From assembly GCA_041654215.1 (NCBI GenBank), contig JBAZDY010000086.1:1-6800 (forward strand): a stretch of 6,800 bases of DNA, in the 5' to 3' direction. This document shows positions 1 to 5,023 of the stretch, one piece after another. This stretch comes from Undivivens sp041654215 (GTDB lineage Bacteria > Omnitrophota > Gorgyraeia > Gygaellales > Profunditerraquicolaceae). How positions within the stretch are numbered: the stretch's first letter is position 1; each line of letters begins with the position of its first letter. Under the pieces are notes generated by a model. It did no database searches, was not told where the DNA came from, and saw only the letters and a list, made by a program, of their open reading frames with translations. The translations under genes and the position numbers were made by a program.

Positions 1-584
1 GTATCGCGGAACCTGCGAGTGGCGTGCAGGTCCAGGCCGTTGCAGGGTTCATCCAGTATCAATCCCCGCGGGTCATGCACGAGCGCCCTGGCGATGAGAA
101 AAAGCCTGGCCTCCCCGGTGGACATTAGCGGGATCTCTCTGCCGGCGAGATGCCCGATCTCCAGAAAATCCAGGATCTCGCGCGCCCTGGCGAGCATGCG
201 TGCGGTGACCCTTGCCCGGTAAAGCCCGACGCTCCCGAAAAAACCGGACAATACCGTCTCCATACCCGTGACATCGCGCGAACATACCGACTGCAGCCTG
301 TCTGAGACTATACCGAACAGATAACGCAGATCGAAAACGTTCCAGTCTTCCCTGCCCAGCACCTTGAAAGAATACCCTTGCACCCCGGAAAGCGGGTAAT
401 ATTCCCTGGTCACCAGATTGATGAAAGAGGATTTCCCGCAGCCGTTGGGACCGAGCAAAGCGATATGCTCTCCTTGACGCATGTCGATGCATATATCGCG
501 CAATATAACTTTATTCTCTTCGCCGCGCACCACGCTGAGATTGTTGAACTCGAGTAAAGGGACGCCGGTGTTAAGTTTGAACAT
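1..584 (-). CDS. ABC transporter ATP-binding protein, COG1119/ModF-like (partial, C-terminus outside window)
   Basis: This is the first 194 codons of an ABC-type ATPase whose 3' end lies beyond the left edge. Visible motifs are Walker A GPNGCGKSS (residues 45-53), a Q-loop candidate at Gln98, a signature loop of the form MSTGEAR (154-160) in place of LSGGQ, Walker B GLILDEP (174-180) with catalytic Glu179, and a D-loop NGLD (182-185). The STGE-type signature and the DEPCNGLD block match my memory of the COG1119 (ModF/PhrA-like) group rather than BtuD-type importers. Members are cytoplasmic and their substrate is usually unknown. The ATG at 584 is the first possible start, because an in-frame TAA lies five codons upstream; the ribosome site is weak. 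The gene follows the cupin gene by 70 bp and may share its transcript. No permease is visible, so no transport substrate is assigned. Confidence 0.88.
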   Translation of the reverse strand, partial: MFKLNTGVPLLEFNNLSVVRGEENKVILRDICIDMRQGEHIALLGPNGCGKSSFINLVTREYYPLSGVQGYSFKVLGREDWNVFDLRYLFGIVSDRLQSVCSRDVTGMETVLSGFFGSVGLYRARVTARMLARAREILDFLEIGHLAGREIPLMSTGEARLFLIARALVHDPRGLILDEPCNGLDLHATRRFRD

Positions 585-654
585 AGTCTGACTGTCTTAA
601 GCCTGCTGCCGTTTTATATGCGTTATTCCGGATATCGACTACGACCGGAGAAAT

Positions 655-1185
655 CTACCTAAAGAGGACCTTTACCACGGTCTTGGCGACCGGACCTCCG
701 GCTCCGCAGAAAACCGAAGGAGCGTGCGCGTCAGCGGGAAACAATACCGCCAGGCGCCCCGGTTCCATGCGCAGGCGCGATGCCTTGCGCAGAAGTTCGC
801 GGATATCTCCGCCCGGCGAAGGGCCGTAAAACCGTATGTCGTCTCTCCTGCTATAAGGCCCCAGCGGGTTTAATCCCGATGGGGAGAGTATATAAATATC
901 TTCGCTCCCGGACCAAACGCACTGCAAATCGACATAACGCCGGTGCGTTTCGAACTTCGCCCGCGCGGGCGGCTGCGGACGGTAAACCTGATGCACCGCG
1001 TAGATATCCCTTCCGCGGATCCTCTCGGTCTCCCTGAAGCCCTCTCCGCGGAGATCAAATATTCGCTGATCGAGGCCGCGCAAATATGCCACACCGTCCG
1101 AGATGCGCTCCGCTAATCCCCGCTCCTTATGCGCATAACGGTGTATTTCATCCATTATATCGCCTAACGCGCCGAAATGTGCCAT
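655..1185 (-). CDS. YhcH/YjgK/YiaL family protein (DUF386 cupin, EbgC-like)
   Basis: The 176-residue product has the layout of the YhcH/YjgK/YiaL family, which are small single-domain cupins that are mostly uncharacterised. E. coli members sit with sialic-acid or sugar catabolism genes, and EbgC is the small subunit of a beta-galactosidase. Family landmarks are KFETHRRYVDLQ (77-88), SGSEDIYI (92-99), a PGRLAVLFPADAHAP block (142-156) and the C-terminal KTVVKV (168-173). Glu79, His81 and His154 are likely metal-site residues by family analogy. I chose the ATG at 1185. A TTG ten codons upstream (1215) keeps the frame open but has no ribosome site, and the extra residues do not resemble the family. 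A GGAGA lies about 15 nt before the chosen ATG, so the start is not firmly fixed. No sugar gene is visible nearby, so the substrate is unknown. Confidence 0.87.
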   Translation of the reverse strand: MAHFGALGDIMDEIHRYAHKERGLAERISDGVAYLRGLDQRIFDLRGEGFRETERIRGRDIYAVHQVYRPQPPARAKFETHRRYVDLQCVWSGSEDIYILSPSGLNPLGPYSRRDDIRFYGPSPGGDIRELLRKASRLRMEPGRLAVLFPADAHAPSVFCGAGGPVAKTVVKVLFR

Positions 1186-1317
1186 ATCTTTTATGGGATT
1201 TCTCCGGCTCCGCAAAAGCCTGTTCTTTTAGAAAGGCCGCTGGAGCGAGAGAATGATTTGCTCACGATTGTAATACTAAGCGGAGGCTCTATTATCCGCT
1301 GCGTCGAAGTATAACAA
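1186..1317. other. Intergenic stretch between cupin gene and terminator; weak promoter candidate
   Basis: These 132 bases hold no gene. On the minus strand a GATAAT (1291-1296) with a TTGTTA (1312-1317) 15 bp upstream could be a sigma70-like promoter for the cupin/ATPase pair. The spacing is short, and the -35 overlaps the T-run of the terminator at 1318-1352. A separate TACAAT lies closer to the gene but lacks a -35. The gap after a strong terminator does imply that a promoter for the two leftward genes lies here; which hexamers are used is inference. Confidence 0.3.
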
Positions 1318-1352
1318 AAAAGCCGCTCCGTAAAGGACACGGAGCGGCTTTT
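1318..1352 (-). terminator. Strong rho-independent terminator after the TRL-like lipoprotein gene
   Basis: A perfect 14-bp inverted repeat (1318-1331 with 1339-1352; core GCCGCTCCGT / ACGGAGCGGC) encloses a 7-nt loop. Read on the minus strand, the stem ends in six T (complement of 1316-1321), 18 bp past the TAA stop of the lipoprotein gene. Because the stem begins with AAAA and ends with TTTT it could also work on the plus strand, though no plus-strand gene approaches it. It separates the btuB/lipoprotein unit from the cupin/ATPase unit. Confidence 0.93.
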
Positions 1353-1369
1353 CTGCGTTCAGCTAATAA

Positions 1370-1684
1370 TTAGTCTCCGTACACAGTTGTCGTATATTCA
1401 CCGTAGATACCAAGAATATTCTTGGCATCATAGTCGACGTACTTGACCGTCCTGATGTCCCCGTTCGCCATGGCGGCCTTGATGCTCGCGTCGCCGGTGG
1501 CAACCAGTCCGAGGATAGATGTGGCTTTGGACGTGCCGACTTTAGAGTAGCTCACTCCGCCCTCGCCCGCGCCTACCGGAGCCTTGATCTCCGTGTAAAG
1601 AGCGCCGTAAGGATATGGAGTAGCGCACCCGCCGATGAACACCGCTGCAGCAAAAAGCATAACTGCAAAACCCGTTTTCTTCAT
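1370..1684 (-). CDS. TRL-like family lipoprotein
   Basis: The gene encodes a 104-residue secreted protein. It starts with a lipoprotein signal: MKK, a hydrophobic stretch (about 5-16), then a lipobox IGGC with Cys20 as the lipidated residue. The mature part is small and Gly/Ala-rich. It carries the blocks I associate with the TRL-like family (Pfam PF13146): GALYTEIKAPV, SKATSILGLVATGDASI, and a C-terminal YDAKNILGIYGEYTTTVYG. The molecular role of this family is unknown. The ATG at 1684 is chosen over a GTG-type start 11 codons upstream because AAGGAGG (1690-1696) lies just before it and the signal peptide begins there. It follows btuB by 70 bp with no terminator between, so read-through from the riboswitch-controlled transcript is possible. 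A promoter candidate also lies in the gap. Membrane placement is inferred from the lipobox; which membrane cannot be told. Confidence 0.9.
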   Translation of the reverse strand: MKKTGFAVMLFAAAVFIGGCATPYPYGALYTEIKAPVGAGEGGVSYSKVGTSKATSILGLVATGDASIKAAMANGDIRTVKYVDYDAKNILGIYGEYTTTVYGD

Positions 1685-1689
1685 ATCTT

Positions 1690-1696
1690 CCTCCTT
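1690..1696 (-). promoter_or_regulatory. Ribosome binding site deciding the lipoprotein start
   Basis: The minus strand reads AAGGAGG followed by 5 nt and ATG. This is a near-consensus Shine-Dalgarno and fixes the lipoprotein start at 1684 rather than at the upstream in-frame alternative. Confidence 0.85.
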
Positions 1697-1703
1697 TTGT
1701 GTT

Positions 1704-1731
1704 ATTTTAACAGACAACGGATATATTGCAA
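1704..1731 (-). promoter_or_regulatory. Possible sigma70-type promoter for the lipoprotein gene
   Basis: The minus strand shows TTGCAA (1726-1731), a 16-bp spacer and TAAAAT (1704-1709), which match the -35 consensus at 4 of 6 bases and the -10 at 5 of 6. The transcript would begin close to the ribosome site, leaving a very short leader, which counts against it. If real, the lipoprotein would be expressed independently of btuB. Confidence 0.3.
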
Positions 1732-1754
1732 GTTTTTATTCCGTGCATCTTTTC

Positions 1755-3638
1755 TCAAAAGGATGCCTTTACACCAGCGTAAAACGACCTGCCCGGCACG
1801 GCATAACCGGGAATTTCTTCGTATTTCTTGTCGAAGAGATTCTCTATCCTGGCAAAAAGGCGGAAATTCCGCGTCAGTTCATAAGAAGAGGCGATGCGGA
1901 ATACGGTATAGGCCTTGTCCTTGACAAAGTTCTCATTGCGCCTGCCGACGTAGATCATCCCCAGGTTGAGGTCGGCCTTAGGCATAAAACGCCAGTCCAG
2001 AGCAAGGTTTACCTGATGCCTGGGCCTGCGCAGTAGTTCCAGGCCTGTATCCTTGTTCTCGGTATCGGTATAGGTGAAATTGGCGTTGAGCGTCAGGCCG
2101 TCTAAGATGCGCAGCCCGGCTCCGGCTTCGTATCCCTCGGTGCGGGCCCTGCCGACGTTCATGTATTTAGAGGCTCCGAAGTCGTAATCAACCATATCCT
2201 TGAAGTCGCTGCGGAATCTCGTCAGGCTGAACGAGAAGCGGTTCCCGAACAATTTCTGCTCGAACCCGAAGTCGTAGCTTTTGCTTTTGTCCGGGTTCAG
2301 GGCCGGGTCGCCGTAACTGGAATACAGCTGATACAATGACGGGGCCTTGAAGGCAGTGCCGTAATTGGCCTTCAGGCTCGTCCCGCTCTCCAGAATGTGA
2401 TAGACCGCGGATATTTTATAGGTAGTTTCGGCCCCGAAAAGCTGGTGGTCGTCCACCCTTAAGCCGGGAGTAACGAAGAGCCTGTCGCGGAATTTAAACT
2501 GATTCTGCAGATAATAACCCTTGTTTTCCACGCTCTTTCTGTCCTGTTTAGTTTCGGATGACTTAATATCGAAAGAATAGTAATCGTAATATTCGGAATA
2601 ATAATAAGACGAGCCGCGTTCCTTCTCGTATTCGAATCCGGCGATAAGAGTGTCCCAGGGCGCCAGGGTAAGATCGTGCTGATAGGCGGTTTTCTGAGTG
2701 TCCCCTTTATACCAGTCGCTTATATAATCGTAAGGATGGGCCTCGTCCTTCTCATTGCGGTCTTTACGGTCAAGGTAATGCCAGGAAAAGGACAAGTTGT
2801 GCTTCCACCAGGAATTCAAAGGATGGTCAAAGGCGGCCTTCATGGCGTAATCCCTGGACCATGATATGTAATTAGGGTCGTCGTCGTAAGCCGCGGCGTC
2901 TATCTCAGCCTTGGCGTCCGTGTAACGGGTAACCAGGCTCAATTCCGCGTCCTCAAAGACCTTGTATCCGATGCGGGAGGAAAAGGTGGTATTCCTGTAA
3001 CCGTCTTCTTCCGTCCCGGCGGACACTTTATTAATCCCTTTCGAATCGAGACGGGAGAGGTAAAAAGAATAATCCAGCGCCCCCTTGACGCCCCGCAGCT
3101 CACCGCCCTCCCGAAATGTATTATGCGCTCCTATCTCCGAAAATACCGAGGCCTCGGGCTCAGCGGTCCCTTTTCTGGTCACGATGTTGATTACGCCGGA
3201 CATGGCGTCGGAACCGTAAAGAGTGGATTGCGGCCCGCGAACCACCTCGATACGTTCTATATTGTCGGTGGTGAGATTGGCAAAATCGAAGGAACGGTCC
3301 ACCGATATCGGATCATTGACTTCGATACCGTCTATCATTACCAGGACATGCCCGGGTTTTGCGCCGCGCAGGTAAACCTGGACCGAACCGCCGAAACCGC
3401 CGCTGCCGACCACCGATACTCCCGGAACACTCTTCAGCACTTCTTCCACGGTAAGCTTGCCGGAATTCCGTATTTGTTCTCCGGTTACGACCGTGGTGGC
3501 ACTGCCGGTTTCCGCCTGGTAGATCTCGCTCCTGGCGGCGGAGACCACAATATTGCCCAGGTCGTATTCCTGCGCGCTTACCGCGCCGGCCTGCAGAAGA
3601 ATCGCCAGAACAGTAGAAAATAGTACCTGCTTCCTCAT
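1755..3638 (-). CDS. btuB: TonB-dependent outer-membrane receptor, BtuB-like (vitamin B12/corrinoid)
   Basis: The 627-residue receptor is close to the usual BtuB size. A Sec signal peptide (1-22, cut after AVSA) is followed by a TonB-box-like GNIVVSA (28-34), a plug domain (about 45-156) with VLVMIDGIEVNDP and VRGPQSTLYGSDAMSGVINIVT, and a long barrel (about 160-627). The barrel ends in ENLFDKKY, then GRSFYAGVKASF with the terminal Phe expected for Bam-dependent assembly. An Asp-rich loop with YDDDP (251-255) lies where E. coli BtuB has calcium-binding loops; that match is tentative. Energy-coupled corrinoid uptake is inferred from the BtuB-like layout and, above all, from the cobalamin riboswitch directly upstream. 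The ATG at 3638 has AGGAG 7 nt upstream. Partners BtuF, BtuC and BtuD are not in this window. One oddity is a run of seven tyrosines in ten residues (345-354). A different TonB substrate would be the alternative, but the riboswitch makes it unlikely. Confidence 0.93.
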   Translation of the reverse strand: MRKQVLFSTVLAILLQAGAVSAQEYDLGNIVVSAARSEIYQAETGSATTVVTGEQIRNSGKLTVEEVLKSVPGVSVVGSGGFGGSVQVYLRGAKPGHVLVMIDGIEVNDPISVDRSFDFANLTTDNIERIEVVRGPQSTLYGSDAMSGVINIVTRKGTAEPEASVFSEIGAHNTFREGGELRGVKGALDYSFYLSRLDSKGINKVSAGTEEDGYRNTTFSSRIGYKVFEDAELSLVTRYTDAKAEIDAAAYDDDPNYISWSRDYAMKAAFDHPLNSWWKHNLSFSWHYLDRKDRNEKDEAHPYDYISDWYKGDTQKTAYQHDLTLAPWDTLIAGFEYEKERGSSYYYSEYYDYYSFDIKSSETKQDRKSVENKGYYLQNQFKFRDRLFVTPGLRVDDHQLFGAETTYKISAVYHILESGTSLKANYGTAFKAPSLYQLYSSYGDPALNPDKSKSYDFGFEQKLFGNRFSFSLTRFRSDFKDMVDYDFGASKYMNVGRARTEGYEAGAGLRILDGLTLNANFTYTDTENKDTGLELLRRPRHQVNLALDWRFMPKADLNLGMIYVGRRNENFVKDKAYTVFRIASSYELTRNFRLFARIENLFDKKYEEIPGYAVPGRSFYAGVKASF

Positions 3639-3645
3639 TGTCTTT

Positions 3646-3650
3646 CTCCT
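3646..3650 (-). promoter_or_regulatory. btuB ribosome binding site, in the riboswitch expression platform
   Basis: AGGAG on the minus strand lies 7 nt before the btuB ATG and only 6 nt after the closing strand of the aptamer. It is the likely target of control, since there is no room or T-run for a terminator between aptamer and start codon. Confidence 0.7.
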
Positions 3651-3656
3651 CTCTCG

Positions 3657-3768
3657 GGAATACTCCGTTACCGGCGATCGACCGGACTACCTTTCTATTC
3701 GAAAGGATTACCGTTGCGGGACAGTGCCGGGGATTGCACCCGGACTTCCTTCGCCAAGTTGGTGTTCC
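3657..3768 (-). ncRNA. Cobalamin riboswitch aptamer in the btuB leader
   Basis: The minus strand carries the hallmark B12-box region GGCACTGTCCCGCAACGG (3711-3728). It is preceded by the GGAAGTCCGGGTGCAATCCCCGG element, which folds as the conserved GGTGCAA loop arm (about 3727-3749). It is followed by GTAAT, a variable hairpin CCTTTC/GAAAGG (3690-3706), and GTCCGG...CCGGTAACGGAG (about 3665-3687). A closing stem can be drawn between 3657-3663 and 3762-3768 (GGAACAC with GTATTCC, one mismatch). This is the class that binds adenosylcobalamin or related cobalamins and represses when bound. Only 18 nt separate the closing stem from the btuB ATG, and they contain the ribosome site, so translational rather than transcriptional control is inferred. 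The outer boundaries are approximate, and P1 could extend a few bases further. Confidence 0.92.
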
Positions 3769-3848
3769 GCTCTCCAATTACTTTTGGTTTATCCCGGTCA
3801 GCATCAGCCGAACCGGACTCATTCGAATTCCTGGATATCCAGAAACCA
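3769..3848. other. Leader/promoter region upstream of the cobalamin riboswitch, no gene
   Basis: No coding region is supported here. The promoter for the riboswitch-btuB transcript should lie in or just right of this stretch. On the minus strand a TTGACC (about 3857-3862) is a good -35, but no convincing -10 follows at 16-18 bp. The segment contains the 12-bp palindrome CTGGATATCCAG (3831-3842) next to ATTCGAAT (3821-3828), and a CCGGT/ACCGG stem (3794-3798 with 3812-3816). No function is assigned to these. Confidence 0.35.
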
Positions 3849-3894
3849 GTGCGTTGTAGGTCAATTATTTATTTACCAGCGCACAGAGCAATCG
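3849..3894. repeat. REP-like hairpin repeat, left copy
   Basis: GTGCGTTG (3849-3856) can pair with CAGCGCAC (3877-3884) with one G-U pair, around a 20-nt AT-rich loop. The right arm begins the 18-bp sequence CAGCGCACAGAGCAATCG (3877-3894), which recurs exactly at 4942-4959, where it is again the right arm of a hairpin. Two copies with the same arm-plus-tail layout support a repeat family rather than chance. Confidence 0.7.
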
Positions 3895-3916
3895 AAAATC
3901 AGCATTGCATAATCCA

Positions 3917-3952
3917 AAGCTCAATGGAGCTTGCCCTGAGCTTGTCGAAGGG
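3917..3952. repeat. Dispersed repeat with CCTGAGCTTGTCGAAGG core
   Basis: A perfect 6-bp hairpin AAGCTC-AATG-GAGCTT (3917-3932) is followed by CCCTGAGCTTGTCGAAGGG (3934-3952), with CCCT/AGGG ends and GAGCTTG occurring twice. From memory, the CCTTCGACAAGCTCAGG word recurs in intergenic DNA of many environmental bacteria. Its function and mobiliser are unknown to me. It lies downstream of the PP-loop gene and upstream of the btuB leader. Confidence 0.55.
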
Positions 3953-4002
3953 ATCAAATTTCTAATTTCGATTCTCAAGGCTATAACTCGCCCTATTGTA
4001 GT

Positions 4003-4677
4003 TCAGACGCATTCTTTAATATCCCAAAACCAATGTTTCCAGAAACTTTCTTTCTTCACAGGCTCGGCGCGCAAAATACGCAGCGGCCTGCTGAAGATCG
4101 GCCCATCAACCACAAGCGTATGATACTCTCCTTTCTCCCCGCAGGGGCATATACCCTTCTTTTTCAGTTCATCCGCCAGTTCCCGGTCCACATAACGGCC
4201 CAAGTATTCTTTCCCCATCAGATCCGAGCGACAGCTGATTATCAAGGCCCTGAAGCCGGCATCGCAAAATTCGTTTATCAAATCCTCCACCGGCTCATTC
4301 CAAAGCGGCTCTAAGGGAATAATGCCTATCTCGGAACAAACCCTCTCCACCCAACTCTGGTGGTCCAACAGGTAGATGTCTCCGAAAACCATATGGTTTA
4401 TAGTATCGCCGCGGATATCCTGTACCGCTGCCTTGAACTCTTTCTCGTATTCCTGCATATCCGGACTCACCGGCCGTTGCGCCAGAGATATCCCCAACAG
4501 TTCTGCCTGCCGCCGCAGCAAACTGCCTTCAAGGCCGTGAAAACAACCGCGTCCGGTAGCGCCGGAGACAAAATTAAGAAGCACGCCGGCTTTATACCCG
4601 AGTTTCATGGCGCGGTAAAGCGCCAGGCAGCAATCCTTGCCGCCGCTCCAGGATGAGATAACTTTAGTTTCGGACAT
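4003..4677 (-). CDS. PP-loop ATP pyrophosphatase, Dph6/ATP_bind_4 family
   Basis: The 224-residue cytoplasmic protein starts with the PP-loop SGGKDC (11-16), which binds ATP for substrate adenylation with release of pyrophosphate. Further family landmarks are HGLEGSLLRRQAELLGI (47-63), VFGDI (97-101), PLWN (124-127) and the C-terminal block CGEKGEYHTLVVDGPIF (179-195). This matches the diphthine-ammonia ligase-like family (Pfam PF01902, COG2102) at full length. In eukaryotes and archaea Dph6 amidates diphthine on EF2. Bacteria have no diphthamide, so the bacterial substrate is unknown. The last PP-loop residue is Cys rather than Ser, and the protein has nine cysteines, including a CPC pair (177-179). 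The ATG at 4677 has only a weak GGAAC ribosome site. The gene lies between cobTS and the riboswitch-btuB unit, isolated by repeat-rich gaps. A role in corrinoid salvage is inference from position alone. Confidence 0.9.
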   Translation of the reverse strand: MSETKVISSWSGGKDCCLALYRAMKLGYKAGVLLNFVSGATGRGCFHGLEGSLLRRQAELLGISLAQRPVSPDMQEYEKEFKAAVQDIRGDTINHMVFGDIYLLDHQSWVERVCSEIGIIPLEPLWNEPVEDLINEFCDAGFRALIISCRSDLMGKEYLGRYVDRELADELKKKGICPCGEKGEYHTLVVDGPIFSRPLRILRAEPVKKESFWKHWFWDIKECV

Positions 4678-4688
4678 AACCGAGTTCC

Positions 4689-4713
4689 GGTTCCGGGGAC
4701 ACGATACTTAATC
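4689..4713. repeat. Possible dispersed repeat end (GGGGACACGATACTTAATC)
   Basis: The word GGGGACACGATACTTAATC (4695-4713), preceded by a tandem TTCCGG TTCCGG (4685-4696), resembles from memory a repeat found near REP-associated transposases in environmental genomes. It begins within 12 bp of the PP-loop start codon. Only one copy is in the window, so this rests on recollection. Confidence 0.35.
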
Positions 4714-4763
4714 AAGCCGGCTTACCTGTCGGAATAGCACTCTGCCTTCAAGGAGAGGCAGGT
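4714..4763. other. Small inverted repeats in the PP-loop gene leader
   Basis: The stretch holds the 10-bp palindrome AAGCCGGCTT (4714-4723) and a 6-bp hairpin CTGCCT/AGGCAG with an 8-nt loop (4742-4761). An alternative pairing is ACCTG (4724-4728) with CAGGT (4759-4763). The transcript of the PP-loop gene may cross it if its promoter lies to the right. No T-run makes it a terminator, and no known riboswitch motif is seen. Confidence 0.3.
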
Positions 4764-4800
4764 GTTCACTCGTGTAAAAATGCGGCGCAGACTTGTCCTT

Positions 4801-4859
4801 GGTTTATCTAAGGGTTACTATTACTCGATGACGGTTAGGGTAACCAATAGATTTCAACC
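4801..4859. repeat. 59-bp imperfect inverted repeat
   Basis: Three blocks pair in register: GGTT (4801-4804) with AACC (4856-4859), ATCTA (4806-4810) with TAGAT (4848-4852), and GGTTAC (4813-4818) with GTAACC (4840-4845). They are separated by small internal loops and close on a 21-nt loop. This gives 15 pairs in one long stem. It could be a structured RNA element or a miniature palindromic repeat. No gene or known motif explains it. Confidence 0.5.
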
Positions 4860-4878
4860 TATCTTTCTTCCCGAATGG

Positions 4879-4930
4879 GCACCTCCAATCTTTCCTCCCC
4901 TTGATGGGGAGGACTTAGGAGGGGTGGTGC
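4879..4930. repeat. GC-rich nested palindromic element
   Basis: A perfect 7-bp stem CCTCCCC (4894-4900) / GGGGAGG (4906-4912) with loop TTGAT lies inside outer arms GCACC (4879-4883) / GGTGC (4926-4930). Further CCTCC/GGAGG pairs (4882-4886 with 4918-4922) give an alternative register. It resembles the C-rich/G-rich palindromic intergenic repeats seen in many environmental bacterial genomes. No T-run follows on either strand, so it is not called a terminator. Confidence 0.55.
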
Positions 4931-4959
4931 GCTGTTAAATACAGCGCACAGAGCAATCG
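4927..4959. repeat. REP-like hairpin repeat, right copy
   Basis: GTGCGCTGT (4927-4935) and ACAGCGCAC (4941-4949) form a perfect 9-bp stem with loop TAAAT. The right arm continues into the tail AGAGCAATCG, giving the 18-bp match CAGCGCACAGAGCAATCG (4942-4959) to 3877-3894. It abuts and partly overlaps the GC-rich palindrome on its left. No T-run follows the stem on either strand. Confidence 0.75.
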
Positions 4960-4961
4960 GG

Positions 4962-4994
4962 AATCGAGATTTGATTTAATGGAAGCTCTCGATT
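4962..4994. repeat. 8-bp inverted repeat downstream of cobS
   Basis: AATCGAGA (4962-4969) and TCTCGATT (4987-4994) are perfect complements around a 17-nt AT-rich loop, 30 bp past the cobS stop. It could protect the 3' end of the cobTS transcript. A T-run is missing, so an intrinsic terminator is not claimed. Confidence 0.35.
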
Positions 4995-5023
4995 ATCAAA
5001 TACCGATAAACGATAACCGGTTT

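Noticed and set aside
73..492. Minus-strand open frame in another phase over the ABC ATPase
   Set aside because: Arg-rich with no domain, while the neighbouring frame carries all ABC motifs.
696..1214. 13-bp direct repeat CTCCGGCTCCGCA at both ends of the cupin gene (696-708, 1202-1214)
   Set aside because: A 13-mer pair has a fair chance of arising in a GC-rich window of this size, and one copy lies inside coding sequence. No other sign of insertion is seen.
1213..1215. TTG start for the cupin gene
   Set aside because: No ribosome site upstream, and the extra N-terminal residues do not fit the family; the ATG at 1185 is preferred.
3831..3842. 12-bp palindrome CTGGATATCCAG as an operator
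   Set aside because: One or two perfect 12-bp palindromes are expected by chance in this length, and no promoter is clearly linked to it.
4866..4890. Possible second cobalamin riboswitch start (GGTGCCC...GGGAAG on the minus strand)
   Set aside because: No B12 box (CACTG...CCCGCAACGG-like) follows, so the resemblance is superficial.
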